Assembly: GCA_964585305.1 (NCBI GenBank) | Contig: CAZPDM010000066.1 | Span: 1 to 24,692, forward strand | From: CAZPDM01 sp964585305 | GTDB taxonomy: Bacteria; Planctomycetota; Uabimicrobiia; Uabimicrobiales; JABWCH01 | DNA: 24,692 bases | Direction: 5' to 3' | Shown: piece after piece, positions 14,779-22,816 of the stretch | Position numbering within the stretch: the first letter of the stretch is position 1 | How the letters are laid out: the number at the start of each line of letters is the position of its first letter | The notes under the pieces: generated by a model | Database searches by the model: none | Told to the model about the DNA's origin: nothing | The model's input: the letters and a program-made list of their open reading frames with translations, nothing else | Made by a program: the position numbers and the translations under genes

Positions 14779-17076
14779 ATGAAAATAGTTAAGCTTATTT
14801 TTAAAGATAATAAAGAATTTCATGTCTTTGAACAAGAACGAGTTCTTATTGGCCGAGATAAAGAAGCAAAAATTTTTCTAAATGATCGAACAGTATCTCA
14901 TATTCATGCTTGGATATATTGCAAAGATGGAATTTTTTATCTGGTAGATGTTAGTACAAATAAATGTACCTATATCAATAAAAATCGTTTATCTTCTAAT
15001 ATTCCAGCAATGTTAAACGATCAAGATCAAGTACAATTTGGCGGCCAAATAGCAAAAGTTTCTTTCATCAATACAGAAGATCCTGCAATTATTAGCAAAC
15101 TATCAAATATTGCGAATGTAGCCAAAGAAGAACCCATAGGAAAGATTACCGAGCAAATGCCTAAAATGATAAAAGAGGAAACCCAATCTTCTCCTTTATC
15201 AACTAAAACTTTGGAACGTGTTGTAAAACCTATTCCTATTGATGATCGTATTGTAAAACCATTGTCTATTCTTTCCAAAGAATTGGAAGTGCAACTCCCA
15301 GAAGAAAAAATAGAGGAACCTTTACAAGTAGAACAAGAAGAAATTCCTGAGGAAATTCCTACTTCTCCAAACATTTCAGAGGAGTTAGAGCCAATTCCAT
15401 TATCTGAAAAAAGTGTCATTGAAATGACAGAAAACTTGTTACGAAAAATCCAAAAACCTGATAAAATTGAATCCCCTGATATTCAAAAAGCTCTTAGATT
15501 AGATTCAGATGATGATTCCAATATACCAGAAGCAGGAATTGCAACAATAGAACAAAAAAAATTACCACTTGGAGATTTCCCTATACAAGCTGAACAACAA
15601 GAAAAATACCCACCTCAAGTGAATATCGGAACAAAAAAGGTATTCACAATTGAACCTGTTCTTATTTCTGAAGATCCTGAAGCTCCAGAACCAACAGAGA
15701 TTCCTCCTTTGCCAGAACCTTCTATGATTGCTAAACCAGATATTGCAAGCGAAATTTTCGGTAGAAAAAAATTACCCATGAAACCTATTTCTACTTCTGA
15801 ACCCGAAAAAGAAAATATAGAGGCAATCGATTTAAGTATTCCCAACAAAGATATAGATAATTCTCAATTCTTAGCAGAACATAACTCTGCAGAGCTTATT
15901 TCTCTTATTTCTAGCCAAATTATTATACTTCCCAATAAATTAAAAGAACTCAGAAAAACAAATGCTTCTGAACAAGTTGCTATAATTAACTTTGGATTTA
16001 ATTCGGAGCAGCAACTTGTAGTAATTGACGAAGCGCAAAATAGTGCTGAAGGAGAAACTTCTCCTTTAGATCAAAATACTCTTCTAAAAGATGCTCAATT
16101 TAGTATCAGTTGCAATGTACAAGGCGAATATATTTTAAGAAAAAAAGAACCAATCGAATTACGACATAATGGATCAATAGTTGCTAATACTGAAATTCTA
16201 CAAGATGGGGACATTATTGGTTTGGAAAATTATAGCTACTATTTCTTTAGTCATCATCCCCATCCTTTGCAACAAAAATTTCATCCTTACTGTCAAAATG
16301 AGAAACTAGGTTTCTGCACCCCATTTATGGATACACTCAAACCTAGACTTGCTGTAAAAGAACGTATTAAATTTTCTTATAATATATTAGGAACCGATTC
16401 CGACAGTTTAGCATTCTTTACCAAAGAAAATGAAAGAGGAATATATATTTTCTGGGCAGAAACTTTGATTCCGTATCCGAACTATCGCCTTATTCCCTGG
16501 CTTCAGGGAATTTTTGAAATGTTACTGGATTCTGATGAAGATTGCGATCAAATACTGAAAGACTTTAACCAATATATCATTCAAAATTGCGGTCATCTTC
16601 CTATATACGCAATGTTATTTCGATTTTATAATAATGATATATTTTACTCATGTGCTCATGCACCAAGCATTATTATGTTAGAAGGAAGTGGCAATAATAT
16701 TTTATTCACGCCAGGAATGCCATTAGGACTTCAAAAAGAAATATTCTTAGAACAACGTAAAATTACTTATCAACCACCACAAACTATGCTTTTCTTTACC
16801 CATTCATATTTTCGCAATCATGTTAAAGAAGGAAATTTAGTCTGTACTCAACAATACTTAGAATCTTTTGCGCAAGAAAGTTTCAAACAACAACCTGAAC
16901 AACTCCTACAAAACTTAAGCAATGAATTAACAAATAAAATAGAAATCGATCATTCGTTTGTACTTGGTACAATAAACTTTCCAAAAGTTCCCCTTGTTTG
17001 TCCGACATGTGGTGCTAAATACCCACGCGATCCTAGAAACAAATTCTGCTTAGAAGATGGAACCCGACTAGTATAA
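14779..17076 (+). CDS. FHA protein with degenerate SpoIIE/PP2C-type phosphatase domain and C-terminal zinc ribbon
   Basis: 765 residues. The N-terminal FHA domain (about 20-98) keeps LIGRD (Gly25, Arg26), Ser40 and His43, so it should bind phosphothreonine. A long acidic Pro/Glu-rich linker (about 100-370) follows, then a second, degenerate FHA-like stretch (about 435-492, ending LQDGDIIGLENYSYYF). Residues about 515-735 follow the RsbU/SpoIIE phosphatase plan: FYSCAHAPSIIML ('ANAGHPP'), GMPLGLQ and TMLFFTHSYFRNHVKEG ('LLLYTDGLTEA...GE'). The metal-binding residues are changed: the TDG motif reads THS, and WAETL stands where GDVSGHG is expected. I infer a pseudo-phosphatase. The C-terminus CPTCGAKY with FCLEDGTRLV is a zinc ribbon. 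The kinase upstream in the operon may write the marks this protein reads. Confidence 0.82.
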   Translation: MKIVKLIFKDNKEFHVFEQERVLIGRDKEAKIFLNDRTVSHIHAWIYCKDGIFYLVDVSTNKCTYINKNRLSSNIPAMLNDQDQVQFGGQIAKVSFINTEDPAIISKLSNIANVAKEEPIGKITEQMPKMIKEETQSSPLSTKTLERVVKPIPIDDRIVKPLSILSKELEVQLPEEKIEEPLQVEQEEIPEEIPTSPNISEELEPIPLSEKSVIEMTENLLRKIQKPDKIESPDIQKALRLDSDDDSNIPEAGIATIEQKKLPLGDFPIQAEQQEKYPPQVNIGTKKVFTIEPVLISEDPEAPEPTEIPPLPEPSMIAKPDIASEIFGRKKLPMKPISTSEPEKENIEAIDLSIPNKDIDNSQFLAEHNSAELISLISSQIIILPNKLKELRKTNASEQVAIINFGFNSEQQLVVIDEAQNSAEGETSPLDQNTLLKDAQFSISCNVQGEYILRKKEPIELRHNGSIVANTEILQDGDIIGLENYSYYFFSHHPHPLQQKFHPYCQNEKLGFCTPFMDTLKPRLAVKERIKFSYNILGTDSDSLAFFTKENERGIYIFWAETLIPYPNYRLIPWLQGIFEMLLDSDEDCDQILKDFNQYIIQNCGHLPIYAMLFRFYNNDIFYSCAHAPSIIMLEGSGNNILFTPGMPLGLQKEIFLEQRKITYQPPQTMLFFTHSYFRNHVKEGNLVCTQQYLESFAQESFKQQPEQLLQNLSNELTNKIEIDHSFVLGTINFPKVPLVCPTCGAKYPRDPRNKFCLEDGTRLV

Positions 17077-17109
17077 AAAAATCCTGCCAATATTTGGCAG
17101 GTTTTTTTT
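17075..17109. terminator. Bidirectional terminator between convergent genes
   Basis: CCTGCCAA (17083-17090) and TTGGCAGG (17094-17101) pair around a 3-nt loop. T8 (17102-17109) follows on the plus strand. A7 (17075-17081) on the left gives a T-run for the minus strand. It serves the FHA gene and the WPF-repeat lipoprotein, whose stop (17108-17110) overlaps its end. Confidence 0.88.
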
Positions 17110-18577
17110 ATTTTTTCTTTCCCCAAGAGATAAGTGGAGGAAGATAGAAAAACTTCAATCCACTTTCTCCTTGTTCCCACTTATATTCCATAAGACCACC
17201 TAACACAGAAAATCTTCGCATATCTTCTTTTTGGCTTTGTACTTTTTTATATGAAAATATCAAAAAACGATGATACAAATTTTCCTCATCTTCTTTATAT
17301 TGATAAAGTGGACCAAGCATAGACACTGTTTTTTTTCCTTGAGGACCACTGCTGTAATCAAACAATGTTAGCAAAGGAATAATAGATTTTTCAAATCCGT
17401 AAGGAAGATAATCTTCAAACCAAAAAGGACTTGGACCTCGATAACGAACTGTCCCATCTTCAGCTTTACTATAAGACAAGAATGGCCAAACTTTTACTCG
17501 CTTTGTTTCTGTAGCATTTTCTTCTTTAGATTTACGCCAGGTACTCCAATAAAATGGCAAAGCATAAAGGCTTTCATTTTGATAAGTAAGGTAATCTCCT
17601 TTAAGATGCCAAAAGAATGGCCACATTACTACTAAATCTTCTTCTTTTCCTGTTGGATCAAGTTTTTTATCTGTTTTCCAATAAAATGGCCATATACGAA
17701 ATTCTTCAACATTCTGGCTTGTTTTTGTTTTAAAAAATGGCCAAGGACAATTATATTCTTTATAGCCAAGTTTGTCGTTAATTGAGTAAGAAAAAAGTGG
17801 CCAAAGAAAACTTCGCGCTGTAGAAACTTCGCTCGTAGATTGCCCATAAAATGGGAAGATCATAAATTCTGTAATAGGATATTTTTTATGCAAATCTTCT
17901 TTATTATAATGAATGAAAGGCCAGAGATACGAACGTCGTTGAAATTTTCCTTCAAAATCATATTCACTATATAAAAAGGCATAAAAACGGAAGTGCTTAC
18001 CACCACCATCCCCAAAGCGAAAGAACGGCCAGAGATAACCACGTGTAACATATTCCCCATCACGCGCTTTGACATAAAACGGAAATGGTGTCATGGTAAT
18101 TTCGTCGTATCCAAGTAACCCTTTAATATTGCCCCAGAATGTCATATACATATATGCACCCTCTTTGGTATCCACACCACCAAGGGTTATAAAGGGCAAG
18201 AAAAACCAGTCAAAATCTCGTTCACCAAAATCAGGACGTCGAATATCCCGATAATAATATACTGGTAGAACCCAAATTTTTGTATCATCGGGTTCTTTTC
18301 GATAATAAATAAAAGGCCAAGCAAACATCAATTCTGTAACATCTTGATCTTTAGGAGATTCGCTGACAAATAACGGACGAAACGCATGACTCTTCATCTG
18401 TGGATTATCTTGATAAGAATAAATAGAGGTTAGTAAATCTAAGCGTGTTTCTTGTTTTTCTGCGTTGTGTTCATAAAATACAATAGGCCACAAATCGAGT
18501 TCTTTTGTTGTACTACAACCTGACAAAAATAATCCCAAAAATCCTAGAAGTAATATATAGATCCAATTTTTTAACAT
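17108..18577 (-). CDS. WPF-repeat lipoprotein of unknown function
   Basis: 489 residues. A lipoprotein signal with lipobox LSGC (Cys21) is followed by about 15 irregular repeats built on an aromatic core: LWPIVFY, AWPFIYY, YLWPFFRF, YLWPFIHY, FLWPLFSY, PWPFFKT, IWPFYWKT, MWPFFWHL, ALPFYWST, VWPFLSY and PSPFWF. They are separated by charged, Gly/Asp-containing stretches of roughly 15-30 residues. The alternation of aromatic strands and polar turns suggests an all-beta protein, perhaps an outer-membrane barrel or a beta-solenoid; this is inference. It has Trp, Tyr and Phe in plenty, and only one Cys besides the lipidated one. AAGGA lies about 10 nt before the ATG. It is followed by a bidirectional terminator and preceded by a hairpin, so it may be a single-gene unit. 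Confidence 0.72.
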   Translation of the reverse strand: MLKNWIYILLLGFLGLFLSGCSTTKELDLWPIVFYEHNAEKQETRLDLLTSIYSYQDNPQMKSHAFRPLFVSESPKDQDVTELMFAWPFIYYRKEPDDTKIWVLPVYYYRDIRRPDFGERDFDWFFLPFITLGGVDTKEGAYMYMTFWGNIKGLLGYDEITMTPFPFYVKARDGEYVTRGYLWPFFRFGDGGGKHFRFYAFLYSEYDFEGKFQRRSYLWPFIHYNKEDLHKKYPITEFMIFPFYGQSTSEVSTARSFLWPLFSYSINDKLGYKEYNCPWPFFKTKTSQNVEEFRIWPFYWKTDKKLDPTGKEEDLVVMWPFFWHLKGDYLTYQNESLYALPFYWSTWRKSKEENATETKRVKVWPFLSYSKAEDGTVRYRGPSPFWFEDYLPYGFEKSIIPLLTLFDYSSGPQGKKTVSMLGPLYQYKEDEENLYHRFLIFSYKKVQSQKEDMRRFSVLGGLMEYKWEQGESGLKFFYLPPLISWGKKK

Positions 18578-18658
18578 AAAAAATAATGTCCTTTACAGCC
18601 TTGCTACCAATGGAGTAAGCATAAATTTTTACACTGAATTTAACTTTTATTTTTCCAC

Positions 18659-18684
18659 AAAAAACTCATTGGTTATTCACCAAT
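18659..18684 (-). terminator. Probable terminator after the metallophosphoesterase gene
   Basis: ATTGGT (18668-18673) and ACCAAT (18679-18684) pair around a 5-nt loop. On the minus strand GAG and then six T (18664-18659) follow. The stem is short, only 6 bp. It separates the phosphatase pair from the WPF-repeat gene. Confidence 0.5.
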
Positions 18685-18697
18685 CAATTATAATATT

Positions 18698-19621
18698 TTA
18701 ATTAGCAACATCGGAATTTGCTGGAGTTTGGCTGTTTTTCATTTTAATTTTTTCAAGAATTTCTTTTACATTTTTTCTATTGATATATTGTATTTTCTGT
18801 TTAAGATCTTCATGTGTATAAGAACGATCTAGCTTAAAGTGAAGTGATACTGCAAAAGTTCCTTTGCTATCTAAAATAATATGCCTATGATTAGGAATTT
18901 GATAGCCTCGTTTGCAAGCAGTATGCCCTACAATAAAAATATCACAATCTATTTGTTTAGCAAAGGCATCTGCAGAAACTGCGCTAAGATCTCTACTCCA
19001 AACAAGTTTTTCAATTAAAAATTTGTCTTTTTTAGTATCTCCAGTTGTACCTTGACGGAAAAAATCCATTGTATATAATGGAATATATTTCATTTCTGGT
19101 GTAGAGTGAGAAATAAAAATTCGACTAGGAGTAATACAAGCAAGTGGCATAGTCTTCATAAAATTATACATTAAATCACGAATTTCTTGAAAATATTCGC
19201 CATATTCCTGCTTCATTCCTTCGCGGAATAATATATTATAGCAAATTCCACCTTTTAATAATTCCCGCCCTGTATATTCTGATAGCTCATGATTTCCTAA
19301 AATAGTATGAACTTGATGGGGAAATCTTCTTTTTAATTGGACAATTTCATCAATTAAAAGAAAACTCAAATCCCGACTTACTTCATAAGTATGGGTAGGT
19401 TCTTGTATAATTAAATGTCGATGCGGATGGGTATCTAATCCTGTAGCTGCAACAACTTTTCGAAAGTTTGAGCGATTCCCATGCAGATCACCCATAATAA
19501 CAATATCACCGTGCTTTGGTAATTCAATTAAATCGCCTATGCGATATTTATCTTCCACATTTCCGCGAATCGCTAAAATATAATCTTCTCGTAATTGTTC
19601 ATATTTTTTCTTATCAATCAT
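18698..19621 (-). CDS. Calcineurin-like metallophosphoesterase, PPP-type with altered second motif
   Basis: 307 residues. It has the two-metal phosphoesterase signatures GDLHGN (Asp45, His47), LGNHEL (Asn110, His111), ISHSTPE (His172) and VGHTACKRGY (His233). In PPP-family phosphatases a GDxxDRG motif lies between the first two and supplies the bridging Asp. Here that place reads LIIQEPTHTYEVSRDLS, so a Glu (Glu74), or none of these residues, must do that job. Otherwise the spacing fits a Ser/Thr-phosphatase-like or related hydrolase. The C-terminal 45 residues are charged and helical. It starts 13 nt after the GmhB-like gene, so the two are probably one unit. With a Ser/Thr kinase in the window it could reverse its phosphorylation, but nothing here shows that. 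Confidence 0.82.
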   Translation of the reverse strand: MIDKKKYEQLREDYILAIRGNVEDKYRIGDLIELPKHGDIVIMGDLHGNRSNFRKVVAATGLDTHPHRHLIIQEPTHTYEVSRDLSFLLIDEIVQLKRRFPHQVHTILGNHELSEYTGRELLKGGICYNILFREGMKQEYGEYFQEIRDLMYNFMKTMPLACITPSRIFISHSTPEMKYIPLYTMDFFRQGTTGDTKKDKFLIEKLVWSRDLSAVSADAFAKQIDCDIFIVGHTACKRGYQIPNHRHIILDSKGTFAVSLHFKLDRSYTHEDLKQKIQYINRKNVKEILEKIKMKNSQTPANSDVAN

Positions 19622-19634
19622 GTTGTAATGCTTT

Positions 19635-20210
19635 CTAAAAATAATCTAGAGATGCAACAGCAATCTTATTTCCTAATAAATTATCCACAAAAGTTGGGAA
19701 ATCTGGAATAATAATATCTGGTTGCCATCCTTCATTAAAAACTTGTTTACTTCCTAAACCTGTTTGGACTAAGGCTGTTTTGCAACCAGCGGCTTTTCCT
19801 GCTGCAATATCATATCGATTATCGCCAACCATCCATGTATTAGCAGGTTCTAAGCAATGCTCACTCATCGCTTGCAATAATAGACCGGGCTTAGGCTTTC
19901 GACATTCACAATTGTCTTCATCACGATGCGGACAAACATACCAATACAAACGATTAATTTCATTTACATGAAATGTATAAGATATATGACGATGGATGTC
20001 ATGAACAGTACGATAAGAATATAAACCTTTTGAGACACCCGCTTGATTTGTTACCACACATATTATATATCCTGCGTCCCAAAGTTTTTTTACTGCAGCA
20101 TAAACATCCGTAATAAATTGTACTTCTGAAATTGACTTCACATAATCCGGGCGATTTTCAATTAAAACACCATCCCGATCTACCAGGATTCCTTTGATCG
20201 CGTTTTGCAT
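19635..20210 (-). CDS. GmhB-like HAD phosphatase (heptose-bisphosphate / histidinol-phosphate type)
   Basis: 191 residues, the normal length of D-glycero-D-manno-heptose-1,7-bisphosphate 7-phosphatase. HAD motifs: VDRDGVL (nucleophile Asp11, acid Asp13), VVTNQAGVSKG (Thr54), CRKPKPG (Lys105 or Lys107) and MVGDNRYD (Asp130, Asp134). The structural zinc site typical of GmhB is visible as Cys93-x-His95 and Cys101-x-Cys103. GmhB works in ADP-heptose synthesis for lipopolysaccharide or other glycans. No other heptose gene is nearby, so the substrate could differ; the histidinol-phosphatase half of HisB is the nearest alternative. AGGGAG stands 8 nt before the ATG. I withhold the gene symbol because the substrate cannot be read from the sequence alone. 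Confidence 0.88.
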   Translation of the reverse strand: MQNAIKGILVDRDGVLIENRPDYVKSISEVQFITDVYAAVKKLWDAGYIICVVTNQAGVSKGLYSYRTVHDIHRHISYTFHVNEINRLYWYVCPHRDEDNCECRKPKPGLLLQAMSEHCLEPANTWMVGDNRYDIAAGKAAGCKTALVQTGLGSKQVFNEGWQPDIIIPDFPTFVDNLLGNKIAVASLDYF

Positions 20211-20225
20211 GTTATTTCTCCCTAC

Positions 20226-20288
20226 GCGTTATCCAATATTTGGCAAATCTTTTCTAAAAACGTTTCAATATTCTATATTGGATAACGC
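20226..20288. repeat. Long-loop perfect inverted repeat, 14-bp arms
   Basis: GCGTTATCCAATAT (20226-20239) and its exact complement ATATTGGATAACGC (20275-20288) flank 35 nt. It fills the gap between the aminotransferase stop and the GmhB-like gene. There is no T-run after either arm, so it is not a simple terminator. Confidence 0.7.
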
Positions 20289-20300
20289 AAAATATCTGGA

Positions 20301-21521
20301 TTATTGAAGCTTCAATAAACCTTGCTCAATACGACGCATTCCTTCTTGAATATCTTGTTCAGATGTTGCAAATGAAATACGGAAATTTGTATCCATGCCA
20401 AAATCAGCACCAGGAACAACAGAAACATGGCAATCATCTAAAAGGTATGTAGAGATATCTACTGAATTTAAAATTTTCTTCCCTTTAGGAGTAACTTTTC
20501 CAAAATATCCATCGCATTTTGGAAACAAGTAAAATGCACCCTGTGGTTTTTCACAAGGTAATCCAGGAATCTTGTGAATCAAATCATAAGCTAAATTGCG
20601 ACGCCGTTCAAAAATACTTTGCATTTTTTGCAACTCACTACTATCTTTAAGATTTGTAGTAATAGCATGAAGAGCTGCTTTTTGAGAAATAGAGCAAGCA
20701 TTTCCAGTAAGATGACTTTGGACCTTATTCATAGCTTTAATAATATGCGGTTCAGCAGCAGCATAACCAATACGCCAACCAGTCATAGCAAAAGATTTGG
20801 AAACACCATTTACTACTACTAGTTGTTTTTTTATCTCTGAAAATTTTGCTAATGAAGTAAACTCTATTTTATCATAAAGTAATTTTTCATAAATTTCATC
20901 AGCAATAACAGCAAGTTTATTTTCCAATATAATTGGGACTAATGCAGCCAATTGCTCTTTATTATAAACACAGCCTACGGGATTGCTTGGAGAATTAAGC
21001 AGAAGAAGTTTGCTTTTAGAAGTAATCGAATTTTTCAAAGTTTCTGGAGTTAGCAAATAATTATCTTCCGGACGAGTGTCTAAAAATTTTGCAACACCAC
21101 CAGCTAATATTACCATAGCAGGATAGCTTAACCAATATGGACGTGGGATTAAAACCTCATCCCCTGGTTGAATCAAAGCAATGATTGCACTGGAAATCGC
21201 TTGTTTACCACCACTGCTAACAATAATATTTTCTGCAGTATAATCTAATCCATTTTCTTGTCGAAATTTATTTGCAATAGCTTCACGTAATTCTGGAATT
21301 CCCAGGCCTGAAGTATATTTTGTAAAATTATCTTCAATTGCCTTTGTTCCAGCTTGTTTGATATGCAAAGGAGTAGGAAAATCTGGTTCTCCTACGGTAA
21401 ATGATATGACATGAATACCTTGTTTTCTCATATCATCAACTTTAGCTTTTAATACTAAAGTCAAAGAAGGCGTAATTTTATCCAAATCTGCTCTTACGCC
21501 TAAAGAAAATTCTTTTGTCAT
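20301..21521 (-). CDS. Aspartate-type aminotransferase (class I/II, PLP-dependent)
   Basis: 406 residues, fold type I. It carries out PLP-dependent transamination, typically aspartate plus 2-oxoglutarate to oxaloacetate plus glutamate. Visible features: FTVGEPDFPTP near the N-terminus, YTSGLGIPELREAIA, VSSGGKQAI (phosphate-binding), NSPSNPVGCVY (Asn180), VIADEIYEKLLYD (Asp208), the PLP-lysine motif SKSFAMTGWRIGY (Lys242, Arg250) and NFRISFA near the C-terminus with the substrate-carboxylate Arg. This pattern is that of subgroup I-gamma (Bacillus/Thermus-type) aspartate aminotransferases. Related prephenate or alanine aminotransferases share it, so the substrate is not fixed. AGGA precedes the ATG. 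It starts 11 nt after the ddl stop, so the two are probably co-transcribed. Confidence 0.92.
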   Translation of the reverse strand: MTKEFSLGVRADLDKITPSLTLVLKAKVDDMRKQGIHVISFTVGEPDFPTPLHIKQAGTKAIEDNFTKYTSGLGIPELREAIANKFRQENGLDYTAENIIVSSGGKQAISSAIIALIQPGDEVLIPRPYWLSYPAMVILAGGVAKFLDTRPEDNYLLTPETLKNSITSKSKLLLLNSPSNPVGCVYNKEQLAALVPIILENKLAVIADEIYEKLLYDKIEFTSLAKFSEIKKQLVVVNGVSKSFAMTGWRIGYAAAEPHIIKAMNKVQSHLTGNACSISQKAALHAITTNLKDSSELQKMQSIFERRRNLAYDLIHKIPGLPCEKPQGAFYLFPKCDGYFGKVTPKGKKILNSVDISTYLLDDCHVSVVPGADFGMDTNFRISFATSEQDIQEGMRRIEQGLLKLQ

Positions 21522-21532
21522 GATTTTGATTC

Positions 21533-22636
21533 CTATAAATTAACTTCACTTTGTTCACTTTGAAATTGCTCAAAAGCCAATTCAAGCAATCGACTAATCA
21601 AATTGCTATAATTAAGACCAGCCGCATTCCAAAGAGCAGGATACATACTGATAGAAGTAAATCCTGGAATAGTGTTAATTTCATTGATATAAACTTTTTG
21701 AGTAGCTTTATCTAAAAAAAAGTCCATACGGCCCATACCACAACAATCTAATGTACGAAATGCAGCAATTGCTAACATTTGTACTTGCTTACGAATTTCA
21801 TCAGAAATATTAGCAGGAACTTCAGTTTTACTTCCATCTGCCAAATATTTTGCTTCATAATCATAAAATTCGCGACAAGGAAGAATTTCGCCTACTGGCG
21901 ATGCCATCGGCTTTTCATTTCCCAATACGGCACATTCTAATTCGCGAACATCAATTCCTTGTTCTACAACAATTTTACGATCAAATCGAGTTGCATTTTC
22001 AACAGAACTATATAAATTTTCCCAAGTTTTAACTTTGGTAATACCAACACTAGAACCACAATTAGCAGGTTTAACAAAAACAGGAAGTTTTAATTCTTTT
22101 TTGATACGATCTATAAATAATTCAGATTGTGTTTTCCATTCTAAACGAGTAAAAGTTATATATGGCAATACTGGTAAACCATATCGCAAAAATATATCTT
22201 TCATTACTACTTTATCCAAACCTACAGCAGAACCTAAAACTCCCGGACCGACACAAGGCAGATTGGCTATTTTGCATAAACCTTGAATTGTGCCATCTTC
22301 CCCATAAGGCCCATGTAGGACAGGAAATACTGCATCAAGTTGGCAAATTTCCGTCCCATTTCGATGAATCAATCTTTTTTGATAGGTGTAGTCCAATAAG
22401 CATGGCTTCCCATGTTCTTTTAAATTTGTTTGCTCAGATAATAATTTGCTTTTATTTTCCAAAATAAAACTAGCATCTTCTAACCAAAACCATTGCCCAT
22501 CACGAGCAATAAGAACTGGAACGGGAATAAATTTATTCCGATCCATATTTTTTAGAATAGATTTTGCAGAAGTAAGAGAAACTTCATGTTCGCTGCTTCT
22601 TCCACCCATCAAAACTAGAATATTCTTTGTAGTCAT
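21533..22636 (-). CDS. ddl: D-alanine--D-alanine ligase
   Basis: 367 residues, ATP-grasp fold. It joins two D-alanines for the peptidoglycan stem peptide. Motifs: MGGRSSEHEVSLTSA at the N-terminus (His17-Glu18-Val19-Ser20), HGPYGEDGTIQGL, FVKPANCGSSVGITK, DVRELECAVLG, GRMDFFL and INEINTIPGFTSISMYP with the metal-binding Glu and Asn. The omega-loop reads FYDYEAKY, with the Tyr expected for D-Ala-D-Ala ligases rather than the altered loop of VanA-type D-Ala-D-lactate ligases. AAGG precedes the ATG at 22636. The gene implies that the organism makes or remodels peptidoglycan. No mur genes are in the window. Confidence 0.96.
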   Translation of the reverse strand: MTTKNILVLMGGRSSEHEVSLTSAKSILKNMDRNKFIPVPVLIARDGQWFWLEDASFILENKSKLLSEQTNLKEHGKPCLLDYTYQKRLIHRNGTEICQLDAVFPVLHGPYGEDGTIQGLCKIANLPCVGPGVLGSAVGLDKVVMKDIFLRYGLPVLPYITFTRLEWKTQSELFIDRIKKELKLPVFVKPANCGSSVGITKVKTWENLYSSVENATRFDRKIVVEQGIDVRELECAVLGNEKPMASPVGEILPCREFYDYEAKYLADGSKTEVPANISDEIRKQVQMLAIAAFRTLDCCGMGRMDFFLDKATQKVYINEINTIPGFTSISMYPALWNAAGLNYSNLISRLLELAFEQFQSEQSEVNL

Positions 22637-22674
22637 AAAAATGCCTTAAAATCAAGACATGAAAATTTGGCATG

Positions 22675-22703
22675 ATTGTAACAAAATTTTTGGAATTTTG
22701 CAA
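22675..22703 (-). promoter_or_regulatory. Candidate sigma-70-type promoter for ddl and the aminotransferase
   Basis: On the minus strand TTGCAA (22703-22698) and TACAAT (22680-22675) are separated by 17 nt. The -10 matches consensus at five of six positions and the -35 at four of six. The leader would be about 30 nt. Confidence 0.55.
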
Positions 22704-22762
22704 TAGTATCTCATAGATTTTCTGATAAAATAAAGCTATAAAATCTACTTTTACTTAAAAAT

Positions 22763-22791
22763 TTGAAAATTAAACCCTTCACATTTTAAAT
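22763..22791 (+). promoter_or_regulatory. Weak promoter candidate for the Cys/His-array gene
   Basis: TTGAAA (22763-22768), a 17-nt spacer and TTAAAT (22786-22791) lie shortly before the ATG at 22817. The -35 is good and the -10 mediocre. The rest of 22637-22816 is AT-rich and holds no gene or strong hairpin that I can see. Confidence 0.3.
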
Positions 22792-22816
22792 TTTATATCT
22801 AAAAAAAGGAAGTAAT

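Noticed and set aside
21533..22636. VanA-type D-Ala-D-lactate ligase
   Set aside because: The omega-loop keeps FYDYEAKY with the Tyr typical of ordinary D-Ala-D-Ala ligases, and no vanH or vanX is nearby.
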